A stretch of DNA of 28,189 nucleotides. Source: Treponema sp. (lineage in GTDB: Bacteria > Spirochaetota > Spirochaetia > Treponematales > Treponemataceae). Positions 6,023 through 14,808 of this stretch are shown here, piece after piece. The notes under the pieces are model-generated. The model searched no databases. It was not told the origin of the DNA and saw only the letters and a list, made by a program, of their open reading frames with translations. The position numbers were made by a program, and so were the translations under genes. The stretch is taken from the NCBI GenBank assembly GCA_016293645.1, contig JAEDDW010000021.1, positions 1-28,189 of the forward strand, in the 5' to 3' direction. The stretch's first letter is position 1. Each line of letters starts with the position of its first letter.

Positions 6023-7081
6023 ATGCGGATGATCATGATTTCCACTGGAATAGCTTTTTTTCTTTCTGTGCTGCTCATTCCGGTAATTATCAAGTTTTGT
6101 AAGTTCTATAGTCTCTATGATACGGTGAATGCAAGAAAAATACATTCGGGAAATATTCCTCGCCTTGGAGGAATAGCAATAGCCGTAGCTTTTCTTGCAG
6201 GTATCATTTTCTGTGTTTTCATGAGCAATGATATTTCGGCGATGAATTCGGTTCCGCTTCTGTTTGCCGGTACAATCATTTTCACTTTTGGAATCATCGA
6301 TGATCTTTTCAACATGCGTGCCCTTTTCAAGCTTTTTGTGCAGATTGTGGCAAGCCTTATTGTTGTTGCGTGCGGATTCAGATTTACGCAGGTTTTCGGC
6401 TGGATTCTTCCGGTTCCGGTTTCTCTTGTAGTTTCTTTTTTCTGGATTCTTGGAATTGTAAATGCTTACAACCTCATTGATGGAATGGATGGTCTTTGCG
6501 GCGGTCTTTCCCTCACTACATTGTTTACCATCGGGGTTGTGATGAAGGGTTCGTTCCTTGAGGGAACGGCAATATGTTTTGTACTTTGCGCCGCAATTCT
6601 TGGATTTCTTGTTTATAATCTGCCATGTCCGAATGCAAAGATCTTCATGGGAGACGGCGGAAGTCAGCTCCTGGGGTTCATGGTGGCTACCGTAGCCCTT
6701 TATCCTGTTGAAGGCGTCATAGAATACAACAAGGTTCTCATGATGCTGGTTCTTGTTTCTTTCCCGATGATCGACACCATTGCAGCTATCTGGAGAAGAC
6801 TTCGTGAGCATCGTGGAATCATGAGTCCTGACAGACAGCATCTGCATCATAAGCTTCTGAATTTTGGATTCAACAAGGTTCAGGTTCTTTTCATAATTCT
6901 TGCGATTCAGGTTGTGCTTTGCATAACATCAATTGTTTCCGTAAGCTATGAAAGAAGGGTGACAGTATTCTTCCTTGCAATTGCATACATTTTCATGATT
7001 GCATTCTTCTGCTTCATCCACTTTGCAAATGCTGCCTTGAACAGAAAGATTGCTCAAAGAGAATCACACAAAGAAAACTAG
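6023..7081 (+). CDS. wecA: Undecaprenyl-phosphate sugar-1-phosphate transferase (WecA/TagO type)
   Basis: This 352-residue integral membrane protein of the MraY/WecA superfamily transfers a sugar-1-phosphate, usually GlcNAc-1-P, from UDP-sugar to undecaprenyl phosphate. That is the first step of many surface glycans. About ten to eleven hydrophobic helices are visible. The cytosolic loops hold the superfamily motifs: RKIHSGNIPRLGG at 38-50, the DD pair at 93-94, NAYNLIDGMDG at 147-157, IFMGDGGS at 207-214, Asp251, and the C-terminal HLHH at 273-276. The HxHH-type loop and lack of a UDP-MurNAc-pentapeptide loop favour WecA/TagO over MraY. It stands as a single gene with its own promoter and operator-like repeat. 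The glycan it starts (O-antigen-like, teichoic-like or other) cannot be told from this window. Confidence 0.85.
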   Translation: MRMIMISTGIAFFLSVLLIPVIIKFCKFYSLYDTVNARKIHSGNIPRLGGIAIAVAFLAGIIFCVFMSNDISAMNSVPLLFAGTIIFTFGIIDDLFNMRALFKLFVQIVASLIVVACGFRFTQVFGWILPVPVSLVVSFFWILGIVNAYNLIDGMDGLCGGLSLTTLFTIGVVMKGSFLEGTAICFVLCAAILGFLVYNLPCPNAKIFMGDGGSQLLGFMVATVALYPVEGVIEYNKVLMMLVLVSFPMIDTIAAIWRRLREHRGIMSPDRQHLHHKLLNFGFNKVQVLFIILAIQVVLCITSIVSVSYERRVTVFFLAIAYIFMIAFFCFIHFANAALNRKIAQRESHKEN

Positions 7082-7088
7082 GCATTAA

Positions 7089-7117
7089 TTGAAAGAAAAG
7101 CCATTTTCTTCTATAAT
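7089..7117 (+). promoter_or_regulatory. purL promoter
   Basis: TTGAAA (7089-7094), 17 bases and a perfect TATAAT (7112-7117), all inside the 42-base gap after the wecA-like gene. The ATG at 7124 starts 6 bases after the -10 and has no Shine-Dalgarno sequence. This is the clearest leaderless arrangement in the window. Confidence 0.75.
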
Positions 7118-7123
7118 CTACGA

Positions 7124-10100
7124 ATGTTTCGTATCTATGTAGAAAGAAAGGCTGGCTTTGAAAATGAAGCAGCCCGCATCAAGTCCGAAATCAACGGATT
7201 TTTGGGAATTAGTGGTGTTAACGGTGTTCGCTATTTCAACCGTTACGATGTAGAAAATGTTGCAGACGCTGTAGCAAAAGTAGCAGCCACACGCATTTTC
7301 TCAGAACCTCAGAGTGACTTCGTTACATTTGAAGAACTTGAAGTTCCTGCCGGCAATCAGGTAATCGTCTGGGAATTCCTTCCCGGACAGTATGACCAGA
7401 GAGCCGACAGCGCTGAACAGTGTCTTTCACTTCTTCGCGAAGGAATGAAGTCAGAAACTACAGTCGGAACAGAACCTCCACGCGTAAGGTGTGCAAAGGT
7501 TGTTCTTCTTGAAGGCAACATCTCAAAGGATGAACTCCTCAAGATCCAGAGCTACCTTATCAACCCTGTAGACAGCCGCCTTACAGATTCAACCAAACCT
7601 GCAACCCTCAAGATGGATGCAATGAATCCTGCTGACATTCCTACAGTTGAAGGCTTCAACGCAATGGACGAAGCAAAGCTTGATTCATACCGCAGGGAAC
7701 TTGGTCTTGCAATGGATTTGCTCGACATCAAATTCCTTCAGGACTATTTCAAGAGCATCAACCGCGATCCTACAATCACAGAAATCCGTGTTCTTGATAC
7801 ATACTGGTCTGACCACTGCCGCCATACAACATTCCTTACAAACCTTGACGAAGTAAAGATTGCCGACGGTCCTTACGCAAGCCTCTTCAAGAAGTCTTAC
7901 GAAAACTACACAGCTATGCGCACCGACCTTTATGTTGGTCGCAAGGACAAGCCTGTTACTCTCATGGACATGGCATGTATCGCCGCAAAGTACCTCCGCA
8001 AGAACAACAAGCTTGATGACATCGAAGTCAGTGCAGAAATCAACGCCTGTTCAGTTTTCGTTGACCTTCACTACACAACTGATGCCAACGGAAATCCAAT
8101 CGACGAAAATTCACCTGAAGCAACAGAACGCTGGCTCCTTCAGTTCAAGAACGAAACACACAATCACCCTACAGAAATCGAACCATTCGGTGGAGCTGCA
8201 ACCTGCCTTGGTGGTGCAATCCGCGATCCTCTTTCTGGACGTTCATGGGTTTACCAGTCAATGCGCATTACCGGTGCTGCAGATCCAACAGTATCACTTG
8301 CAGAAACACTCAAGGGAAAACTTCCACAGATTAAGATCTGCCGTGAAGCAGCCCAGGGTTTTTCTTCATACGGAAACCAGATCGGCCTTACTACAGGTCA
8401 GGTTCAGGAAATCTATCATCCGGGCTATGTTGCAAAGCGCATGGAACTTGGTGCCGTTATTTCTGCTTCCCCTGCTGACCAGGTACTCCGCGAAGAACCG
8501 GATGCAGGCGATGTAGTCATCCTTCTTGGTGGCGGAACTGGCCGCGACGGTATCGGTGGTGCTACAGGTTCATCAAAGGTTCATACTACAAAATCAGTTA
8601 CAACTGCTGCCGCTGAAGTTCAGAAAGGTAATGCAGTAGAAGAACGCAAGATCCAGAAGCTCTTCCGCAACAAGGAAGTATGCAAGATGATCCGCCGCTG
8701 CAACGACTTTGGTGCCGGTGGTGTTTCTGTTGCCATCGGTGAACTTGCCCCTGGCCTTGAAATCAACCTCGATAAGGTTCCAAAGAAGTACGACGGTCTC
8801 GACGGAACAGAACTTGCAATTTCAGAAAGCCAGGAAAGAATGGCCTGTGTTGTTCGCAAGGGCGATGTAGAAAAATTCATCAAGGCAACAAACGACGAAA
8901 ACCTCAACGCAGTTGTTGTTGCTGAAGTTACAGATACAGACAAGCTTGTAATGAAGTGGCGCGGAAAGACAATCGTAGAACTTGACCGCTCGTTCCTTGA
9001 TGCCGCAGGTGCAGAACATCACGCAGTTGCAGAAATCGAAAGCCCTGCCCCACAGACAGAATCTCCACTGGTTAAGCCTCTCGATTCAGTTGCAGAAGTC
9101 CTCAAGGAATACGATGCTGCATCAGAAGCTATCGACAGCGACAAGCTTGAAGAAGCATGGCTTGCAAACATGAATGACCTTGCCTGCTGTTCACAGCGCG
9201 GACTTGGAGAACGCTTTGACGGATCCATCGGTTCTGGCTCCGTACTCTTCCCTTACGGCGGAAAGTACCAGGGTACACCTGAAGCAGGTATGGCAGCAAA
9301 GTTCCCTGTTCTTTCACCACGCGAAACTTCAACAGTCAGCCTCATGTCTTACGGATTTGACCCGCGCGTTTCAAACTGGTCGCCATGGCACGGAGCACAG
9401 ACAGCAGTTCTTTCATCCCTTGCAAAGATTGCATGTATGGGTGGAAAGCCTGAAAGCTGCCGCCTTACATTCCAGGAATTCTTTGGACGCGCAGTAAGCG
9501 AAAAGACCTGGGGATATCCAGCCGCAGCATTGCTCGGATCAATTGACGCACAGAAGGCAATGGGAACTCCATCAATCGGTGGCAAGGACTCAATGTCCGG
9601 AACATTCGAAGACATCAATGTTCCACACACATTGGTTTCATTTGCAGTAGATACAGAAAATGTTAAGAACGTAACATCAGGTTCATTCAAGAAATCTGGC
9701 AACGGCGTTTACATCGTTACAGTTCCTTATGATGCCCAGATGGCCCCAGACTTTGAAACATTCAAGAAGAATGCAAAGGCCCTCTACAAGCTCAACAGCG
9801 CAGACAAGATCGAGGCAATGTATCCTGTTCAAGCAGGCGGAATTGCAGAAGCAGTAAGCAAGATGGCTCTCGGTAACAGAGTCGGTTGTGCCCTTGAAAC
9901 AATCCCTGCATCTGCAACTGGAGTTGGAATTGAAAAGGCTGCTTCAATCGAAGACCTCTTTACACCACAGTACGGTTCAATCATCGTGGAAACTGCAGAA
10001 GACCTTGAAGCAAACAGAGACTTTGCTGAAGGAACAGTTTGCAGGATCGGTTCAACAACTGCAGAAGAAACAATCACATTCGACGATGCAGTTATCGAAC

Positions 10101-11125
10101 TTTCAGAAATCGAAAGCGCCTGGGAAGCAAAGCTTGCCAAGGTTTACCCGCCGGTATCAGACAAGGCAGAACAGCCTGCCCTTCCTGAATGGGCCCTCAA
10201 GGAACACGATTCCCTTGTCCAGGCACGCACCCGTATAAAAGCGGACACTGAGCTTGCCGAAGTGCAGGGACCGGTGATTTTTGAACCTGGAAAGGCAAAG
10301 CCTCTCGTAGTTCTCCCTGTATTCCCTGGTACAAACTGTGAACTTGATATGCAGCGTGCATTCAATCTTGCAGGAGCCAGAACAAAACTTGTTCCAATCA
10401 GAAACAAGCTTCCGGGACAGCTTGAAGAAACTCTCGGCAATCTTGAAGCAGAACTCAAGAACGCACAGATTCTTGCCCTTTCCGGTGGATTCTCTGCTGG
10501 TGATGAACCTGATGGATCTGCAAAGTTCATTGTAAACGTTCTCCGCAACAAGAAGATTGAAGATCAGGTCATGGACCTCCTTAAGAACCGCGACGGTCTT
10601 GTCCTTGGTATCTGTAACGGATTCCAGGCACTTGTCAAGACAGGTCTTGCAATGTACGGTGAATTCCGCGACATGACAGGCGAAATGCCGACCCTTACAT
10701 ACAACACAATCGGACGCCACATCAGCCGCATCGTCCGCACAAGAATGGTATCGGCAATGAGCCCTTGGGCACTGGACAAGTCTGTTCTTGACCCTAAGAC
10801 CCACATGACTGCAATCAGCCACGGTGAGGGACGCTTTGTTGTTGATGCAGCTACAGCAGAAAAGCTTTTCAAGAACGGACAGGTATTCACGCAGTACGTT
10901 GATGAAAAGGGTGTTCCTTCAATCTGCGAACCGGACAATCCTAACGGTAGTTTGTTTGCCATCGAAGGCATCACATCACCAGATGGACGCGTACTGGGTA
11001 AGATGGGGCACAACGAACGTTCGGTAGGAATCAACGCAGACGGTTCAAGCAGCGACCTCTTCATGAATGTGGGCGGCGACAAGAACCAGAACGTATTCCG
11101 CGCCGGTGTAAGGTATTTCAAATAA
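7124..11125 (+). CDS. purL: Phosphoribosylformylglycinamidine synthase, single-chain PurL
   Basis: The 1333-residue product is the large, single-chain form of FGAM synthase, which converts FGAR, glutamine and ATP to FGAM in de novo purine synthesis. The order is complete: a PurS-like N-terminal domain (about 1-140), a linker with the SDHCRHTTF motif near 230, two AIRS-type ATP-grasp-like halves (GGGTGRDGIGGAT near 470, GSGSVLFPYGG near 705), and a C-terminal glutamine amidotransferase. The last begins near 1062 (FPGTNCELD) and holds the nucleophile Cys in LGICNGFQ near 1162. It differs from the split PurS/PurL/PurQ system of many bacteria. Codon choice is strongly biased (AAG, CTT, GAA) and GC is higher than in neighbours, 58% in one 60-base line counted by hand (9361-9420), as expected for high expression. 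No terminator is evident; a palindromic repeat follows 11 bases later. Confidence 0.95.
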   Translation: MFRIYVERKAGFENEAARIKSEINGFLGISGVNGVRYFNRYDVENVADAVAKVAATRIFSEPQSDFVTFEELEVPAGNQVIVWEFLPGQYDQRADSAEQCLSLLREGMKSETTVGTEPPRVRCAKVVLLEGNISKDELLKIQSYLINPVDSRLTDSTKPATLKMDAMNPADIPTVEGFNAMDEAKLDSYRRELGLAMDLLDIKFLQDYFKSINRDPTITEIRVLDTYWSDHCRHTTFLTNLDEVKIADGPYASLFKKSYENYTAMRTDLYVGRKDKPVTLMDMACIAAKYLRKNNKLDDIEVSAEINACSVFVDLHYTTDANGNPIDENSPEATERWLLQFKNETHNHPTEIEPFGGAATCLGGAIRDPLSGRSWVYQSMRITGAADPTVSLAETLKGKLPQIKICREAAQGFSSYGNQIGLTTGQVQEIYHPGYVAKRMELGAVISASPADQVLREEPDAGDVVILLGGGTGRDGIGGATGSSKVHTTKSVTTAAAEVQKGNAVEERKIQKLFRNKEVCKMIRRCNDFGAGGVSVAIGELAPGLEINLDKVPKKYDGLDGTELAISESQERMACVVRKGDVEKFIKATNDENLNAVVVAEVTDTDKLVMKWRGKTIVELDRSFLDAAGAEHHAVAEIESPAPQTESPLVKPLDSVAEVLKEYDAASEAIDSDKLEEAWLANMNDLACCSQRGLGERFDGSIGSGSVLFPYGGKYQGTPEAGMAAKFPVLSPRETSTVSLMSYGFDPRVSNWSPWHGAQTAVLSSLAKIACMGGKPESCRLTFQEFFGRAVSEKTWGYPAAALLGSIDAQKAMGTPSIGGKDSMSGTFEDINVPHTLVSFAVDTENVKNVTSGSFKKSGNGVYIVTVPYDAQMAPDFETFKKNAKALYKLNSADKIEAMYPVQAGGIAEAVSKMALGNRVGCALETIPASATGVGIEKAASIEDLFTPQYGSIIVETAEDLEANRDFAEGTVCRIGSTTAEETITFDDAVIELSEIESAWEAKLAKVYPPVSDKAEQPALPEWALKEHDSLVQARTRIKADTELAEVQGPVIFEPGKAKPLVVLPVFPGTNCELDMQRAFNLAGARTKLVPIRNKLPGQLEETLGNLEAELKNAQILALSGGFSAGDEPDGSAKFIVNVLRNKKIEDQVMDLLKNRDGLVLGICNGFQALVKTGLAMYGEFRDMTGEMPTLTYNTIGRHISRIVRTRMVSAMSPWALDKSVLDPKTHMTAISHGEGRFVVDAATAEKLFKNGQVFTQYVDEKGVPSICEPDNPNGSLFAIEGITSPDGRVLGKMGHNERSVGINADGSSSDLFMNVGGDKNQNVFRAGVRYFK

Positions 11126-11136
11126 AAATTTTTCCG

Positions 11137-11229
11137 CGTCATTGCGAGGAGCGTAGCGACGTGGCAATCTATTAGCGGTTTAGCTAAATTAATTCAGATT
11201 GCCACGCCCTATTCGGGCTCGCAATGACG
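11137..11229. repeat. Palindromic interspersed repeat, complete copy
   Basis: The 93-base element has perfect 12-base terminal inverted repeats, CGTCATTGCGAG (11137-11148) and CTCGCAATGACG (11218-11229). It also has perfect 11-base inner arms, CGTGGCAATCT (11160-11170) and AGATTGCCACG (11196-11206). It codes for nothing and could fold into one long hairpin. Matching half-copies lie at the right end of the window, so it belongs to a dispersed family, probably a MITE or REP-like element moved in trans. It fills the gap between purL and the next lipoprotein gene. Confidence 0.9.
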
Positions 11230-11247
11230 GATGAAAAACGAGTTACT

Positions 11248-12231
11248 ATGAAACTTTCCAGACTTTTATTGACAGCAATCATTTCCACACTTTTTGTTTC
11301 CTGCGGTTCCGGATGGAAAGGAAACTATGATGACTCCTTGAAAACGGCGCAGAGAAAAAACAAGGACGTTTTTCTTGTTTTCACTGGCGATGACTGGACT
11401 GACGACAGCCTTCCTTTCAAGGAGAATATTCTGAACAGAAAGGAATTCACATCAAAGTATTCCAGGGATTATGTTTTCTGCAACATTGATTTTTCTCAGG
11501 AAGAATTCGCAAGGTCAAAGGTTGACGATGATGCTTCTTCTTCTGAAAAAAAAGCTGCTGAAAAAATTGCAGAGGTCTACAAAAGGAAGGAAGTTCTTGG
11601 TCGTTTTTACAACGTAAAGTCTTGGCCTTCGGTTTACATCTGTTCCTACGAAGGATACGTATTGGCAACTGTTCCTTTCAGTGCGGAAAAGGATACGACA
11701 TGCACCGTGGAGGAATACTGCTCAAAGCTTGAGGAATACCGTGGTTCCGCAGAAGTGGTAAAGGGCCTGGTGAAGGCTGTGCGTGGTTCCGCCGGTACGG
11801 AAAAGGCAGAAGCAATCGATGCGCTTGTCAAAGGTTCCAGCTCAACTTACAGCGATCTTTTCATGAACCTGATTTACGAGTTTCCGTCCCTTGACCCTGA
11901 AAACACGACAGGCCGCCTTGGATTCTATGAGCTTGCCGGTGCCTACTATCTTTCGTACGACGCAACCACAAAAAATGAAGATCCTGCAAAACCGTTTCTT
12001 GATGTAATTGAAAAAGGCAATCTTTCAGGAGATCAGATTCAGGAAGCCTGGTATATGGCAGCCTACTCCCTCATCAATGGTGAGGATTTCAATTCGCGCC
12101 TCGTGACGGAATATCTTGAAAAGGCATATGCGGTAAATCCTACGGGAAAAAACGCAGGCAAGATTCTTACAAACCTTCAGCAGATGAAAAGGTTTGTTGA
12201 GCTTGAGGAAGAGGAAGGTACTGCTGAATAA
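11248..12231 (+). CDS. Lipoprotein with thioredoxin-like fold lacking the CxxC pair
   Basis: The 327-residue product has a lipoprotein signal (MKLSRLLLTA, then hydrophobic residues, with lipobox cysteine at 19 in FVSC). It then shows a thioredoxin-like domain of the Thioredoxin_7 sort: VFLVFTGDDW at 41-50, the KENILNRKEF helix, an FCNIDF strand, and a late VKSWPSVYI segment resembling the cis-Pro loop. The redox site reads W50-T-D-D-S54, so both cysteines of the usual WCxxC are replaced. The C-terminal 170 residues are helical and look TPR-like (YLEKAYAVNP near the end). I infer a structural or binding role, not disulfide exchange. The ATG at 11248 is chosen because an upstream ATG at 11224 lies inside the palindromic repeat, and only the later start gives a proper signal peptide. 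The stop overlaps the next start (TAATG). Confidence 0.7.
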   Translation: MKLSRLLLTAIISTLFVSCGSGWKGNYDDSLKTAQRKNKDVFLVFTGDDWTDDSLPFKENILNRKEFTSKYSRDYVFCNIDFSQEEFARSKVDDDASSSEKKAAEKIAEVYKRKEVLGRFYNVKSWPSVYICSYEGYVLATVPFSAEKDTTCTVEEYCSKLEEYRGSAEVVKGLVKAVRGSAGTEKAEAIDALVKGSSSTYSDLFMNLIYEFPSLDPENTTGRLGFYELAGAYYLSYDATTKNEDPAKPFLDVIEKGNLSGDQIQEAWYMAAYSLINGEDFNSRLVTEYLEKAYAVNPTGKNAGKILTNLQQMKRFVELEEEEGTAE

Positions 12232-13508
12232 TGTACGCACCCGACTCCTTTCCCCTTTGTATTCTAATAGCCGTTTCTGTTGCCCTGGTGATTCTTTCCA
12301 TGATCTTTTCGGCAACAGAAAGTGCATTTCTTTCAGTAAACAAACTCCGTGTCCGTTTTCTGCGCAATCAGAAAAACAGACGGGCTGAGCGTGTATGGCG
12401 TCTTCTTCAGGACAAAAAGAAGCTGATCAATACCCTTCTTGTTGCAAACAATATTGTAAACATTGCCTTGTCATCCATTTTTTCTTTTGTCGCTATCAAG
12501 ATCTGGGGCAGTGCCGGAATAGGATTTGCAACTTTTATCGTTACAATCATTCTTCTTGTTTTTGGGGAAATTTCTCCAAAGACAATCGCCACACACCATC
12601 CGGAAGCAATTTCATTTTTCTTCAGCGGTTTTGTAAGTTTTCTTGAGGTGGTACTTGCTCCTTTTGTTTTTGTCTTCACCGGAGTCTCTCAATTCCTTCT
12701 GAGGATGTGCGGAATCAGTATCAGTACCCCGCAGGTGACTTTTACGGAAGAAGAAATTAAGACCTTCATAGATGTAGGCCACGAACAGGGAGTTCTTGAG
12801 AAAAACGAAAAGAACATGATGGCAAAGGTTTTTAAATTCACTGACCTTGAAGCCAAGGACATCATGATTCCGCGAAAAAAAATAAAAGCGATTTCAATCG
12901 ATGAAAGCTACCGCAACATAATTGAATTCTCGGAAAGATTCCGCCTGTCGAAATTTCCTGTCTACAAAAAGGACATTGATGATATTGTGGGCATCATCTA
13001 TGTAAAGGACATGCTTGTCTATAAAACCCACCCGGAACTTTTCAAGGTGAGCCGTGTCATGCGTTCTCCCCTCTTTATTCTGGGAACAAAAAAAATGTCG
13101 GGAATCCAGCAGATGCTTCGTGAGAATCACCAGAGCATGGCTGTTGTGATCGATGAGTATTCAGGAACGGACGGAATTCTTACGGTTGAAGATATTGTTC
13201 GTGAGATTTTCGGTCCCGTTACCGATGAATTCAAAAACTATGCAAAAAAAGTTGAGGTAAAGATCCGCAATACACGGAATGAAGATTTGGACGGACAGTC
13301 ACGCCTCATAGACATAAATGAGCAGCTTGGAATCAAACTTGTTTCTGAAAACTGCGAAACCATCGGTGGATATATTTCGGAAAAGCTTGAGAAAATTCCA
13401 CGGGTTGGTGAGAGCGTGGTTTTTGGTGACTACAAGTTCCTTGTTACGGAAATGGACGAGAACCGTGTTGCAAAAGTAAAGATGCTTGGAATGGGAGGCA
13501 GTGAGTAG
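12231..13508 (+). CDS. DUF21-CBS-CorC membrane protein, first of two paralogues
   Basis: This 425-residue protein has the HlyC/CorC (CNNM-type) layout. The DUF21 membrane domain (about 1-190) has roughly four helices and the motifs SATESAFLS at 27-35 and FGEISPKT near 110. Two CBS domains follow at about 205-335 (IMIPRKKIKAI, DEYSGTDGILTVEDI). A small CorC_HlyC domain closes the chain from about 350. Relatives are implicated in magnesium or cobalt transport and membrane ion homeostasis. The exact cargo is not established for most members. The ATG overlaps the preceding stop by one base, and a GAGGAAGG lies about 13 bases upstream, so translation is probably coupled to the lipoprotein gene. 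Confidence 0.85.
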   Translation: MYAPDSFPLCILIAVSVALVILSMIFSATESAFLSVNKLRVRFLRNQKNRRAERVWRLLQDKKKLINTLLVANNIVNIALSSIFSFVAIKIWGSAGIGFATFIVTIILLVFGEISPKTIATHHPEAISFFFSGFVSFLEVVLAPFVFVFTGVSQFLLRMCGISISTPQVTFTEEEIKTFIDVGHEQGVLEKNEKNMMAKVFKFTDLEAKDIMIPRKKIKAISIDESYRNIIEFSERFRLSKFPVYKKDIDDIVGIIYVKDMLVYKTHPELFKVSRVMRSPLFILGTKKMSGIQQMLRENHQSMAVVIDEYSGTDGILTVEDIVREIFGPVTDEFKNYAKKVEVKIRNTRNEDLDGQSRLIDINEQLGIKLVSENCETIGGYISEKLEKIPRVGESVVFGDYKFLVTEMDENRVAKVKMLGMGGSE

Positions 13509-13539
13509 TGCATTGCATGTACATAGCACGAAATGAAAC

Positions 13540-14808
13540 ATGACAGCATACATCATTTTGATTTCAATCTGCATTCTTCTCCTTCTTGTTTGCGGCGCTT
13601 TTTTTTCGATGACGGAAACAGCTTTCACAAGTCTTTCGAGAATCACTGTCCGTCAAATGATCAAGGATAAGGAGAAACATGCGCAGCTTATCTCAAGACT
13701 CAGGTCAAACCTAGATGAACTTATTGCGACTGTCCTGATCGGAACAAATTTCGTCAATACCCTCAACTCTGCACTTGCGACCGCATTTGCAGTGAAAGTT
13801 TTTGGTGCGGAATATGTCAGCGCGGCAACGGCAGTCGTTCTTTTCCTTGTAATCATTTTTGTCGAGATTGTTCCAAAAACGTATGCTGCGACCAATACAA
13901 ATTCTGCAGTAAAGAATACAGCAGTTCCGGTAAGAATAATCCAGATCGTTTTTCATCCTGTGGTCATGATCTTCTGTCTCTTTACAAAATTCATAGACTT
14001 TGCAGAAAAGAAAATCATCCGTTCAAAAAGAGTCGTGGTGACGGAAGATGAACTGAAGACTTTGATCGAAGTCGGTGAGAATGAAGGAACCCTTGAACGT
14101 GACGAAAGAAAAATGCTTGAGCGCCTGTTTGAATTCTCCGATCTCAATGTCCATTCCATAATGCGTCACAGATCCCTCGTAAAATACGTAAGTACTGAAA
14201 GCACACTTGATGAAGTCATTGCTCTTTTTCAGACAAGCGGATATTCGAGACTGCCGGTTTATGAAAAGAATGTGGAGAATATTGTAGGAGTTCTTCATTT
14301 TAAATCAGTGCTTTTTGCAGCCGGAATAATTACACAGAGCAGGGACTTTGTAAAAATATGTATGCGCGAGGCTGCTTTTGTTCCAGAGACAATGAGCGCC
14401 ATCGACCTGCTGAAGAAATTCAAGAAAGAAAAAATCAATTTTGCTGTCGCGGTGAATGAATATGGTTCCATGGCAGGAATCGTAACTCTTGACGACATTC
14501 TTCGCGAAGTTTTTGGACGCATCACAGACGAGCATGGTTCCGTAGAGGAAAATCCGGAATCGAGGATTGAAGTTGTGAATACAAATGAATTCATCGTTCC
14601 GGGAGACATGAAGCTTGATGATCTCCGTGACGTGCTGAACATTTCACTGGCAAGCGAAAATTTTGATACTCTCGGTGGCTGGCTGCTGGAACAGTTTGAT
14701 GAGCTTCCACCTGTCGGCAAGACATATAAAAAAAGCGGCGTGCTCTATATCGTTGAAGACCAGAGTCAGCGCCGCATTCAGACAGTCAGGATAAGGCTTT
14801 CTACATAG
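13540..14808 (+). CDS. DUF21-CBS-CorC membrane protein, second of two paralogues
   Basis: The 422-residue protein has the same architecture as its upstream neighbour: DUF21 helices with SMTETAFTSLS near 24 and FVEIVPKTYA near 106, CBS pair (IMRHRSLVKYV; NEYGSMAGIVTLDDI), and C-terminal CorC domain with TLGGWLLEQFDELP. The two proteins clearly descend from a duplication but have diverged widely, so the copy is old. Here FVEIVPKT replaces FGEISPKT, and the first CBS lacks the MIPR form (MRHR). This may reflect a different partner or ligand. The start has only a weak GAAATGA upstream and follows the first gene by 31 bases, so the two are likely co-transcribed. The last 8 bases overlap the convergent cytidylate-kinase-like gene. 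Confidence 0.85.
   Translation: MTAYIILISICILLLLVCGAFFSMTETAFTSLSRITVRQMIKDKEKHAQLISRLRSNLDELIATVLIGTNFVNTLNSALATAFAVKVFGAEYVSAATAVVLFLVIIFVEIVPKTYAATNTNSAVKNTAVPVRIIQIVFHPVVMIFCLFTKFIDFAEKKIIRSKRVVVTEDELKTLIEVGENEGTLERDERKMLERLFEFSDLNVHSIMRHRSLVKYVSTESTLDEVIALFQTSGYSRLPVYEKNVENIVGVLHFKSVLFAAGIITQSRDFVKICMREAAFVPETMSAIDLLKKFKKEKINFAVAVNEYGSMAGIVTLDDILREVFGRITDEHGSVEENPESRIEVVNTNEFIVPGDMKLDDLRDVLNISLASENFDTLGGWLLEQFDELPPVGKTYKKSGVLYIVEDQSQRRIQTVRIRLST

Noticed and set aside
5996..6850. A 284-residue open frame on the minus strand opposite the wecA-like gene
   Set aside because: Its Lys/Asn/His-rich composition is what the complement of a hydrophobic membrane protein gives; the plus-strand frame has all the family motifs.
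11224..11247. Upstream start for the thioredoxin-like lipoprotein
   Set aside because: The ATG lies in the end of the palindromic repeat and would place eight charged residues before the signal peptide.
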